Positions 21,991-32,824 of a stretch of 64,000 nt of DNA are shown one piece after another. Every line of letters begins with the position of its first letter. Within the stretch, counting starts at the first letter, position 1. This stretch comes from Actinernus sp. WN-2022 (lineage: Eukaryota; Cnidaria; Anthozoa; Actiniaria; Actinernidae): contig JAOWCC010000577.1 in NCBI GenBank assembly GCA_030867875.1, positions 5,410,660 to 5,474,659 of the forward strand, in the 5' to 3' direction. The notes under the pieces are model-generated. The model was not told the DNA's origin. It was given only the letters and a program-made list of their open reading frames with translations, and did not search any database. A program made the translations under genes and the position numbers.

Positions 21991-24900
21991 ATGGATTTCT
22001 CCTGTTTTATTATTACTGATAAACTCATTAACCAATGGACCTCCAAATTTCTTACATTTTTGAATAATCTTTTTTCTCTTCTATTTATATATCGTATTAT
22101 AACTTTTCTTATATTATATCCTAGTGCGACACGAGGGGAGTCTTATTTATATATTTACGCTCTTATTTATCTAATCCTACCGAGCGGCAATAGGACTCTT
22201 CAACTCCTGCATGGTACATGGTACTCTTCAACTCCTGCATGGTCCTATTATGTTTGTGCACTTCCACTTGGATATATTTTATCAACTTCTTTAGCGCTAT
22301 ATGTTTCTCCATATTACTTATTATTTCTGGCGATGTAGAAATTCAGCCCGGATCAAAGTGTCTCAGTCTTTCCCTTGCACATTTGAATGCCCGAAGTTTA
22401 AATACTCCATCTAAACTTGACGAAATCTCGGCATTACTTTCTACTCACAGTTTTAATGTTTTTTAGAGTTTCTGAGACATGACTAAACGACAAAATAAAT
22501 AGCGACTCATTACTTCTCCCGGGTTATCATGCTCCTTTCAGAAGAGATAGAAACTTGAAACGCGGTGGCGGCGTAGCCCTGTATGTACAATGTAGAAGAG
22601 TTCCTTTACATTAAAAGAAGAAACGATCTAGAACCAAAAAATATAATTACTTTTAGTTGCAATAATATGCAATAAGCAACATTTATTATGTGGTGTCTGT
22701 TACCACCCACCCAGCTCGTCTTCCGGACTGCTAATTGAGTTCTTTAACTCTCTTCAGGAAACAATTGACAAAATTAAGCGTTGTCATTATAAGCCATTTT
22801 TTTCTACTTGGCGATTTCAACGCTCACTTTGATTGCGAGGACGTAAACAACAGCTCTAATGTTGGAATTCAATTGTACAATTTCCTTGAGCGAAATTCAC
22901 TTTTCCTACTAGTTAATGAACCAACACGCATAACGGCAAATAGTGAAACTATTTTAGACCTTATTATCTCCGACTCTCCTGGTTTTTTTACTTCAACAGG
23001 GACGCTCAGTCCTCCATCAAATTGCGACCATTCTGTTGTTTGGGGTAAATTATGCATATCTTTACAGAAACCGCATGCTTTCGAAAGACACATTTGGGAT
23101 TTTAGCCACCTTAATGAAACTGCTTTGAATCAAGATTTGTGTAACAATGATTGGAATAGCATTTTTCCCGACACATCTAGCATGGACATTGTTATGATGC
23201 TTGGTTCAAATCGTTGAATTCCATTATTAGCAAACACAAAACACGAAAAAAGGTAAGTATTCGTCCCACCGACAAGCCATGGATGACTGCGGACATTCGA
23301 CGGAATATTAGAAAACGCAACCGTTTGTTGAAATCGTATTCCAAATACAAAACTCCGGTCATTTGGGAGTCATATAGAGTCCACAGAAACTTGGTGACAC
23401 GGTTAATTCGTATGGCTAAATCAAAACCTTTTTTAAAGTCAATGCAGTCTCAGACCCAAAAACCAACTGCAAATCGTGGTGGAAATATGCAAAGTCTCTG
23501 TATGGAAACAAAATGAACTCAAACATTCCACCGATCTTAGACAATGGTAAGATTATCTCCAACCCCCGGAGAAAGCTAAACTTTTCAATGATTACTTTAT
23601 CAGTCTGTGTAACCTGCCACCTAATGTTTTTAACGAACTCAACTTCAATAGATTTTCTACCGAATCGCGTTCCGATATACAAACATGCGAAAGCGAAGTG
23701 CATGATTTAATTAAGTGTCTTGATATATCCAAAGCATGCGGGAATGATAACATTAGCAACAAAATCATCAAGCTTTGCGTCAAAGGAATATTGAGTCCTT
23801 GACTTACTTATTCAATCTCTCTTTCCGTCTTGGTCAGTATCCTTTTCAATGGAAGTTAGCAAATGTTATCCCTTTAATAAAAAAAAAAGATTGACAAGTA
23901 AAAGAAAACTATCGTCCAGTATCCCTTTTATCTAGTATCTCAAAGTTATGTGAAAAAATTGTTTTTATAAGACTATACAACTTCCTTTTGAAAATAGGTT
24001 TTTTATACGAATTTCAATCTGGTTTTCGTCCTGGCGATAGCACGGTTCTCCAGTTAATGCATATTGGCAACAAGATTTACTACGCCATTGAAAATGGATA
24101 TGAAGTTCGCATGGTTTTCCTCGATATCAGTAACGCGTTTGACCGTGTTTGACACGAGAGGTTATTATACAAATTGAAAATAATCGGCATTGAAGGGTCC
24201 CTTTACAAATGGTTCCAGAGCTATCTGATCGGTCGTTTCCGAAGTGTGGTTTTAGAGAGCACTCGTTACGAATGGAAAGAAAATGCCTCTGGTGTACCTC
24301 AGCCAGTATTCTTGGGCCCCTGCTTTTCTTGATTTACATCAACGACCTAACCAGCAATATTTCTTCACATTCGTTTCTTTACGCAGATGATACAGCACTG
24401 CTAGAAGTTATTGATTCTTCTCCCGATTTGTCCGCTTGCAAGTTAAAGGTCGATCTTTCTGAAATTAATATCTGTCCAAAATCCAACTTAGTAATAATGA
24501 ACTCCAGCAAAACCAAGTCGCTACTTTTCTCTGCTAAGAAATCATTAATTTACCACCCGCCTCTATTGTTTGATGATAACGTAATCGATGAAATTCAGTC
24601 GCATACTCATCTCGGTATTACACTTACGTCTTCCTTGTCTTGGCATTTACATATTGCTAATATCTATCAGAAAGCGTCCAAATGCTTAAACATGCTCAAA
24701 GGTCTAAAATACAAGGTTCAGCGATCTACTCTAGACACATTATACAAATCGATAGTACGTCCCTTAATGGAATATGCGGATGTCATATGGGATGGGTGTT
24801 CAGCCGGGGAAAGGGAGCTGCTTGAGTCTGTTCAATATGATGCCGCCAAATTAGTCACCGGTGCTTTTAAAGGAACAGGTTACCAACGTTTACTTGAAGA

Positions 24901-25735
24901 ATTGGCCTGGGATAAACTTTCTTCACGTCGAATTTACCATAAATTAACATTTTTTTATAAAACTATAAATAAACAGATTCCTGTTTACTTACATTCTTTT
25001 TGTCCACCTTTGGTTTAACAAAAAACGGATTATAATCTTCGTTCAGGCTCTAATATCTCGCATTCTTTGCGTATTCGGACAGAACGCTTTAAGAAATCAT
25101 ATCTACCCTCTACTATATCATACTGGAATGACCTACCTCTACGTCTCCTCGAAGAAATAAGTATTTCAAAATTCAAACAATCCCTTAAGGTATTTTTGTT
25201 TACGTAAAAAACAAGCCGTCTATTTGATTTTGGGGCACGTTACCCCTCAGTTGTACATAAGACTTAAGAACAGCGCATTAAACTCTCACTTATTTAAGAG
25301 AAACTGCGCTAAATCTCCAAGCTGCCTTCTATTTTGTCCTCTTTTTGCCGCTCCGCGTATAACTCTTCTCACCTCTGTCGCACACGTGCTCAGTGACAAA
25401 TGGTTATTAGCATCTTCCAAAGAAAAACTGAAATACTACTTTATGGTCATCCAGATCTCGATTTTTCATCAAATACATCAATTTTTGAATGTGTTCATAA
25501 TTATATTATCCAGTCTAAAAGATTTGACAATAACTACGTGTCTAGCTGAGTATTCTATACATTTGTTTTTATTTCCCATTTTTTTTTTCTTAGTATGCAA
25601 TTTGTTTTCCTTACATATTTTTTTTTCTACTTTACATTGCTTAGTGTGGCTGTAAACAAGCATAATCTCCCTCCATGAGCCCTATGCTCTTGGAGAAAAT
25701 GTAGTTAATATGTTTAAATAAAAAAAAAATTTTGG
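21991..25735 (+). mobile_element. Nearly full-length, decayed CR1-type LINE
   Basis: In order: a hydrophobic leader; a degenerate 2A-like GDVEIQPGS (22329-22355); endonuclease pieces (LNARSLNTPSKLDE; GDFNAHF; TRITANSETILDLIISDSPG; SPPSNCDHSV); reverse transcriptase (FQSGFRPGDST; FLDISNAFDRV then a stop; LGPLLFLIYINDL; FLYADDTALL); and a C-terminal domain to 25018. Stops and frameshifts break it into at least six frames. The 3' end at about 25730 has a short hairpin (CCCTATGCTCTTGGAG) and an A run; the same 3' end is seen at 46060-46125. Confidence 0.85.
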
Positions 25736-26137
25736 AGCCCAAACCGATGTAACACCTCGTCACAAGGTTTTCCAATAAAAATGGTATTGTCTTGTATGTC
25801 ATTATATCTACACAATGCTAATCAATGCAATGTCAACGCAGGAATCATTTATTATACAAAAACATGCTGCTAGAGATAAATGACCATTTGTAAACATCTA
25901 TGATATCACTGTAGTTTGTATCAGTGAAGTTAACGAACATTTTATAAAAATCAAATAATAGTTTCATTCACAAGGATAAAGAAACTACAGTAAATTCCTG
26001 GGGTGACGTCACCTCATTAGTATATTGGAAATATAAACCTCTAATTCAACAATTTACTTGATGTAGAATCGTTATTTGTGATAATAAAATATACGTTAGT
26101 GCCACTTAATTTCCTGTATGGCGTTTAGTTAATGTTT

Positions 26138-26575
26138 ACCTGGAGAACATGGCCTTTCTCAGAACCAGGATGAGCGAGTCTCTTAACGACACACTGATCT
26201 TCATCAACTTACCTAGAGAACATGGCCTTTCTCAGAACCAGGATAAGCGAGTCTCTTAACGACACACTGATCTTCATCAACTTACCTAGAGAACATGGCC
26301 TTTCTCAAAACCAGGATGAGCGAGTCTCTTAACGACACACTGATCTTCATCAGCTTACCTACTGAACATGGCCTTTCTCAGAACCAGGATGAGCGAGTCT
26401 CTTAACGACACACTGATCTTCATCAACTTACCTAGAGAACATGGCCTTTCTCAAAACCAGGATGAGCGAGTCTCTTAACGACTGACTGATCTTCATCAAC
26501 TTACCTAGAGAACATGGCCTTTCTCAGAACCAGGATGAGCGAGTCTCTTAACGACAGACTGATCTTCATCAACGG
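26138..26575 (-). repeat. Six-copy 73-bp tandem array of the FANCI K523 exon with its 5' splice site
   Basis: Units begin (plus strand, at the reversed donor) at 26138, 26211, 26284, 26357, 26430 and 26503, exactly 73 bases apart. Each holds the exon body (reverse of LMKIS-LSLRDSLILVLRKAMFS) plus GTAAG; the 26138 unit has GTAAAC. Units differ by scattered substitutions only. Copies 2 to 6 in transcription order follow GTAAG directly and lack a pyrimidine tract. 73 is not a multiple of three, and GTAAG puts TAA in frame after the exon, so read-through would stop. It arose by duplication of exon body plus donor, probably by slippage or unequal exchange. Confidence 0.95.
26505..26575 (-). CDS. 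FANCI: FANCI exon with the monoubiquitination lysine (human K523 equivalent)
   Basis: A 71-base exon with acceptor TTGTTACAG and donor GTAAG. The peptide ends SLRDSLILVLRKAMFS plus two bases, matching human SMRDCLILVLRKAMFA. In the remembered human sequence the lysine of LRKAMF counts to position 523, the residue ubiquitinated by the core complex. This exon is the first unit, in transcription order, of a six-unit 73-bp tandem array. It is the only unit with a clear 3' splice site. Reading past its donor hits an in-frame TAA within GTAAG, so the donor at 26504 is needed for a productive message. Confidence 0.94.
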
Positions 26576-26689
26576 CTGTAACAACAATGACATACATGTT
26601 AACATATGGCTTGACATGCTCATGAGTATCTACGTGTATCGTAAGTAATTCATGCACAATGCCGCGATCCAGCTGAAAGGAAAGAGTAA

Positions 26690-26880
26690 TGCACTAAAGG
26701 AGCCGTGTCACGGTGAGAGGTCTTTATACTCGCAGTCCTGACCACACAACAATTTTATGCGATTTTCTCGTGAACTGACGAACCTCGCGCACACGTGGGA
26801 TGGTTACAATCAATGCAATTATGCAATCACTGTATGTAGACAGTCCTCAAATAAAATATTGCGTATCATTTCTAGGGTTT
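26690..26880 (+). repeat. Dispersed repeat related to 41460-41680
   Basis: GTGTCACGGTGAGAGGT(C/G)TTTATA and GAACTGA(C/T)GAAC(C/T)TCGCGCAC are shared between the two loci. Confidence 0.6.
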
Positions 26881-27108
26881 AACTACCGAATTGAATGACT
26901 CCATGTTTTTTTTGCGCAGCACCATGTCATAGCGCCAATGAGGGATGAGGTCACGTGCTTGGATACCACTTAGCAAAGTCCTACTGGTAAGCAAGCTGAC
27001 CAGAGTCACGCTGTGAATACAAACTGTAATTTGTATATATGCTATTGTTATATGCACTACAAAGCTGTTTTGGATCCTTTACCTAAAGATAATCCCAGTT
27101 GTTCTTAC

Positions 27109-27322
27109 TGTTGTATTCAGATCAAGATCGAACGCTAGGTACATTCGTGATTCGTAGTATGACTTGTAAGGTACTCGGTAGCAGGCCTACGCGCGCGATT
27201 GGACTCACTGGTGTTTGGAAGCGGCCATGTTGTTTGGTTTCACACTGTTACCAGTTAGAAATAAAGTTTACAGTTAATCAGAAGTTCTCTGAGCATTCCC
27301 TTCAGACAACACAAGTAGAACA
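27109..27322 (+). repeat. 5' LTR of the Gypsy element
   Basis: Begins TGTTGTATTC and ends AGTAGAACA. It contains AATAAAG (possible poly(A) signal) near its 3' part and GCGCGCGATTGG, an inverted CCAAT box. Confidence 0.9.
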
Positions 27323-27608
27323 TGGTGACCTCGACGTCTCAACAAAACTTCTGAAGGAATTCAACGCTTCTAAATTTAGCTACAAGGATCGTACGAAAGG
27401 ACATCAGCACCATTCGTTCAACAAAACCATCTACACAGAACTCCTTTCAAGGGACTCTCTGCAAGACCCTTCAGAAAATACACTACAAATACACTTCAGG
27501 CGAGTGGTCGTTCACAAATTTGCCGAGTTGTCACTTTCTGTGTGGAATTATTGGGACTTTCGAATCTCATCTAGTGAACATTTCGTGTGTGTTACGTAAC
27601 ATTGCAAT

Positions 27609-28416
27609 ATGGCTGAAGGGTATTACGTCCCACAAACAAAGGTCGACTGCACCTCCACTAACGCTTTCTCGCAATTCAAATTGTGGAGAAAATAAGTGGA
27701 AATAATTATAGATGGACCTCTAGTCAGACCGAGTAAAGTTAAATCATGTTAACATCTGGGCGGGTGCTCACGCCGAATTTCTCATTGAAGCAAGGGTCAA
27801 CGAGGACCCAGAGCTTAGAATCACAGCACCAACAGCGCTCCTAAACCAACTGGCCGTGTGCCTGACCCATTCTACTTTCTTTAGAAAAAGAGAAGAATTT
27901 TACAATGTTCGACAGAAAGTTGGCGAAAACACTACGACATACTTCTCCCGTATTATGGACTTATATCGTCAAGCTGAATTTCCAGACAATTCTAACTTTT
28001 TTATTGTGGATAAGCTCGTCCATGGCTGTACAAACAGGGAGTGCAAACGCAAACTGATGGCGAAAAGCAAAGATTTGGCAACTAAGGACTGTTTGGAGAT
28101 CATGCGACGATTCAAGGCCGTTGAAGTCACTATAAAAAAGCTGTAAGGTTCCTGTGATATCTACATCGATGTATCATACACACGTGACCCAACCAAGAAG
28201 TTACAAAGGAATGGGCCCATGAATAGGTCCAGGCCAGAACCAACCAGCAAGACAGATGGAAAGAAACCCTGTATCTGGTGCAAGGGAGACACCCATCCCC
28301 ACGACAAGTGTCCAGCCAAGAATTCAACGTGCACATTCTGCGGCAAGCAAGGACACTTTGAGCGAGCTTGCCTCAAGAAATCTAAACGCCAGCATGTCCG
28401 AGCAGGACAGCAGTGA
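27609..28416 (+). pseudogene. Gypsy gag remnant with zinc knuckles
   Basis: A start-like MAEGYYVPQTKVDCTST is soon broken by TAA. A gag-type segment (EEFYNVRQKVGENTTTYFSR, 27856-28146) follows. Two zinc-knuckle-like motifs end it: CIWCKGDTHPHDKC and CTFCGKQGHFERAC (28267-28371). Frame changes separate the pieces. Confidence 0.8.
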
Positions 28417-30169
28417 ATATGAAGATGACTTCGACCTAAGTGCTGTATCAATTCATGAAGTAGGCAGCTGCGAATCACGTGAGGTATTCGCTCCAGTCGT
28501 GTTCCATCCAAAAGGCGATAGCAGTTCAACCTTTACGGTCACAGGCAAGGTTGACACCGGTGCCATGGTATCCTGCATGCTAGCCTCCATGCTTCCACAG
28601 ATCGGGTTCTCCAAAAGAGACCTTAAGCCCAGCGATGCCATTATCCGAGGAATGTCCGGAGCAGATCTTCAAAACTGTGGAACTGTAGATGTCAATATCA
28701 CCTGCAATGACATCACTGCAAGAACGAGGTTCTACGTTACGAAACGCGAATGTGCTTTTATTCTTGGTCTTGGACTCTGCAAGAAGTTCGAGCTAGTGAC
28801 TATCGCACCTGTGTGCATACAGCAAAGCATATCCATGGAATCCAACCATGTAGAGGCCATACACATCACCGATGAATCAGAAGCCGACTGTAACCAGCTC
28901 CAAAAGAAATGGAAAAAGCATCTGCCTCTCGGAAAGAAAACATGCGACCCTCTGAAGGACCTGAAACAGATCTTCCCCGAGACCTTTGATGGCCAGGTCA
29001 GTCTCTTTGAAGGTGAGGTCGGCCTCAAACTATCACCCGACGCGAAACCAGCTCAGCTACCACCCCGTGCTGTACCACAAAGTGTTATGCCAGAGCTAAA
29101 GAAGGAGCTAGACAAGATGGAGCAGGAAGGAATCATCCGAACCTGTCCAGAAACAACTGATTGGGTACACAACCTAGTAATTGTCGTCAAGAAGAATGGA
29201 ACTCTTGATACAAGAAATCTAAATAAGTACCTGATTCGCAACGTTCACTACACCGCATCTTGGGAGGATGCTCAACACAGCTTCAAGAATGGTCAGTACT
29301 TCTCCACACTCGATGCCAAGAGTGGGTACTGGACCAAACAGCTTGATGAGCAGAGTCAGCTTCTCACCACGTTCAACACGCCGTTTAAGAAATATTGCTT
29401 CATACGTCTACCATTTGGACTGTCAGCGTCCTCTGAAATCTTCTGCGAGCACATGGATCGAGTCCTGTCTGGCATCCTTGGCACATTCCCATGTGCAGAC
29501 GATGTCAAGATAGAAGGGTCAACAGAAGTGCGTCATGACATCCACCTATTGGAGATTGTCGAGAACGCACGCCAAGCAGGGCTTAAATTTAACCCAGACA
29601 AGTGCTTCGTCAAGAAACAGCAAATTGAGCACTTCGGACGTGTCATCACTCCGCAAGGTGTCGTGCCGTGTCCAAAGAAGGTCAAGGGTATCTCAGCGCT
29701 CGCTGCCCCAACAGACAAACAAGAGCTGCAAAGCCTACTGGGTACAGTGAACTTTATGTCTACGTTCATCTCCAACTTGACCAAGAAAACTCATCTCATG
29801 CGCAGTCTGCTGAAACGCGACACACATTTCGTATGGACCAGTGACATGCAGAAGGACCTGGATACCATCAAGAAAGACATCGCCAACGCTGTTAAGCTCA
29901 TCCATTACGACCCATTTAACAAGCCAGCTGTTATCGAGACTGATGAATCTGAGAAAGGTCTTGGTGCAGTTCTGATCCAAGATGGCAAACCAGTGTGCTT
30001 CCTCAGTAAGGCACCCACACCTTCTGAAGCGAACTATTCCAACATAGAACGGGAACTCCTCGCCGTCTTGTTCGCCTGTGAAAAACTGCACACGTACACG
30101 TTTGAGCGGAAAATCACCGTGCACACAAGACCACAAGCACTTACAGTCCATCTTTCAGAAGCCAATTAG
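28256..30169 (+). pseudogene. Gypsy pol: protease, reverse transcriptase, RNase H (637-codon open frame)
   Basis: The protease motif VDTGAMVSCM lies near residue 100. The reverse transcriptase has VVKKNGTLDTRNLNKYL, FSTLDAKSGYW, RLPFGLSAS and, at the usual YVDD position, CADD. The RNase H part has VIETDESEKGLGAVL and NIERELLAVLFACEKL. It ends in a frameshift near 30150; the continuation (LSKYDIQVKYVGSKNVL) is in another frame to 30392. The Cys for Tyr change at the catalytic motif and the frameshift mark it as dead or dying. Confidence 0.88.
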
Positions 30170-30420
30170 CCTGGCTCCAGCGAGATTGCAGAGGATGCTT
30201 CTCCGTCTCTCTAAATACGACATCCAAGTAAAGTACGTTGGATCCAAGAATGTGCTACTTACTGATACTCTGTCTCGTCTCATTGAACCCCGCAGCGCCA
30301 AAGAAATACCCTGGTTTAGACGACAACATCGCGCAAGTCCTGCAGGTGGAGCCGACTCGACTCGAATCCCTGCAAGAGGAGACGAAAGCTGATTCCATCT
30401 GAGCTGAGTTAACAGATCGG

Positions 30421-31460
30421 ATGATCACTGGTTGGCCAGATAGCATGCAAGATATACAACACCATCTACACCCATATTGGTGCTTCCGAGATGAATTGAC
30501 AATCCTGGATGGACTTGTCATGGATGGTGAGACAACCGATGCTGTCACAAAAGTGCTGAACAACATCTTCAGAAAGTTTGGACTGCCGGAGAAAATAATC
30601 TCCGACAATGGTCCTTGCTTCAAATCTAACAGCTTCCGACGCTTTTGTGAACAGCTCGACATTGGGCACATAACATCCAGTCCACACTACCACCAAAGTA
30701 ATGGTCGAGCAGAAAGGGCAGTCGCTACTATTGAACAGATCCTAAAGAAGAGTGCAAGCGACATTGGCATCACCCAAAGCCCTTACAACATACCTTGATA
30801 CTCCAGTGAGTGACACATTACCATCACCTGCTGAACTGTTCCACAATAGGCGAATCAACACCCGCCTTAGCATGACCATGATACCAGTCCCACTGACTGA
30901 TCAGCAGAAGGCTTGTCTTAGTGAAAAGCGTTCAGCACATTTGAAGCCACCCAAACAGGACAAACACATCTACCTGCCTAACCAGCTCATCTGGTTCATT
31001 GATGACATTTCAGACGAGTGGAAACCAGGATACATTGAGTCCAAGGATACCACGCCAGACTCATACTGGATCATTAACGATAAGAGCAACAGAAGGCTGA
31101 GACGCAACAGGCATGACATTAAACCACGTTATGCCACCATCGCACAGCAGCGATCCCTGTGAGATATCCAGGAAACTTGTCAGATGATAATCCAGTACCG
31201 ATTGCACCAATACCACCATCAGGAATCCCTTTAGTGCCAGAGCAAGCATTTCCAGGTAACCCTTCCACAGGTACACCACACACTGTAGCAAAGTCACCAC
31301 CTGCCAATAGTGGCAAGATAGCAACGCCGCAGAAGAAGTCCAATGATGAAGCGACCACAGTCAAACCAGCAGATTCAACACCAGTACTGACAAGATCACG
31401 TTCTGGACATGAAATCAAACCACCTAGAGACCCGGACTTTATATACAGCTATTTCAATTA
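30421..31460 (+). pseudogene. Gypsy integrase remnant and C-terminal tail
   Basis: The integrase core has KFGLPEKIISDNGPCF (second catalytic Asp) and QSNGRAERAV (catalytic Glu). The N-terminal zinc-binding domain and the first part of the core are missing between 30392 and 30480. A frame change at about 30790 leads into the C-terminal part (30752-31162) and a proline-rich tail (31159-31461). Confidence 0.82.
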
Positions 31461-31708
31461 ATGTTGTCTGGGAGATAGGGAATAGGACATTAGGGAATAG
31501 GGCATTAGGGTATTATAAGTTTAAATCTTATAATGAATTATGGTTACGAGTTATACGACCTGGAAGACTTAGTCGACTTAGCTTACGGTTTATTTATCCA
31601 TTTTTAGTCTGTGGACAGCCGTCCGACGTTTTAAAAATGCAATATTGCCCTATTCCCTAATGCCCTATTCCCTATCTCCAAGACAACATTAATTGAAATA
31701 GCTGTATA
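31445..31708. mobile_element. Palindromic element inside the Gypsy 3' region
   Basis: The arms run TACAGCTATTTCAATTAATG TTGTCTnGGAGATAGGGAAT and its reverse complement at 31660-31708. GGGAATAG and GGGCATTAGGG are repeated internally. The tail ORF stop codon lies in the left arm. Confidence 0.75.
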
Positions 31709-31834
31709 GCTTCGTTTAACCTTACGTGGTTATAATGTCATTTAGCTTATTAAGATCACAAGGAGACGTTCAGTTTGATATGTAAAGATTTATATGTTAA
31801 TATGTTGGTCCTAAAACCATCTCAAAAAGGGGCA

Positions 31835-32047
31835 TATTGTATTCAAATCAAGATCGTACGCTAGGTACATTCGTGATTCGTAGTATGACTTGTAAGCTAC
31901 TCGGTACCAGGCCTACGCGCGCGATTGGTCTCACTGGTGTTTGGAAGCGGCCATGTTACTGGATTCACACTGTTACCAGTTAGAAATAAAGTTTACAGTT
32001 AATCAGAAGATCTCTGAGCATTCCCTTCACACACCCCAAGTAGAACA
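31835..32047 (+). repeat. 3' LTR of the Gypsy element
   Basis: Aligns with 27109-27322 over its whole length. It begins TATTGTATTC (TG to TA change) and ends AGTAGAACA, followed by the target duplicate CTTAC. Confidence 0.9.
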
Positions 32048-32199
32048 CTTACTAATACATTTTGATTATCTTAAACAGTATCGTTTTTTCCTGTTGATGT
32101 TGCACCAAAACCACAATTATTCTAAGTGCGCGATTGCCGTGAAATCATCAAAGAAGCGGATGGCAACTACTCAAGGTCTTGAAGAACAACTGGCTTTAT

Positions 32200-32640
32200 C
32201 TTTACTGACCAAAGTGCACACAACAGCATGCTTGGCAATGACCTCATACAAAATACACAGCGCGAAGCTGGTTACCTTGGTAACCAGCATGACTTTGCTG
32301 AGTAGTATTCAAGCACGTGACCCGATCCTGCAAAGGGTCTATGTCTCGCAGTCAATGGGCCTTTTGCAGGAATGCAATCACGTGATTGTACTGGACGGCA
32401 AAAAGTCTCACTTAATTGATTTACTCGTACGAGATCGGTAGTGTTATGAGCAAAACCTGTCTGTAAATGCTATTTTCCACCTCCAGTCGCTTGTCGATCT
32501 TTCCAAAACTTCGTTTTTGAAGGTTGTTTGCCATCCAGTAAAGTCTTTCTCATGGGAACACTGACGAGCGCAATTCATTGGTTATTGAAGTGATTTATCA
32601 GCACGTGACTGTTTCCTGCAAAAAGCCTAAGGATATTTGC
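32200..32640 (+). mobile_element. Dispersed repeat copy B (single internal unit)
   Basis: Shares TACGAGATCGGTAGTGT, CGATCTTTC.AAAAC and CAGTAAAG.CTTTC.CATGGGA...GAGCGCAATTCATTGG with the region 42735-43395. Here the internal unit is present once (32528-32625). The start (GACTTTGCTGAGTAGTATTC) also matches 26935-26995 in reverse. Confidence 0.75.
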
Positions 32641-32824
32641 ATTATGGCGTCATTTACTTCAACTACCAAAATCCTTTTCCTAATTATTTTTCTCATTCAA
32701 ATTTAACGACTCTTTTGCCAACTCCAAGACAGTGGCCCAACTAACAAAAGGATCCGCGCAAAGAGTTCTGGTAGCTGTAGTATGTGACGTCATCATGAAA
32801 ACGTCCTATTGATTAGAGTTACGA

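Larger units (their letters stand above)
27104..32052 (+). mobile_element. Complete but decayed Gypsy-type LTR retrotransposon with 5-bp target duplication
   Basis: LTRs of 214 and 213 bases (27109-27322; 31835-32047) are flanked by the direct repeat CTTAC (27104-27108; 32048-32052). A primer-binding-like site TGGTGACCTCGACG follows the 5' LTR and a purine tract AAAAAGGGG precedes the 3' LTR. Gag, protease, reverse transcriptase, RNase H and integrase remnants follow in Gypsy order. Several frameshifts and stops make it inactive. The LTRs differ at roughly 15 positions by eye, so the insertion is not very recent. Confidence 0.93.
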
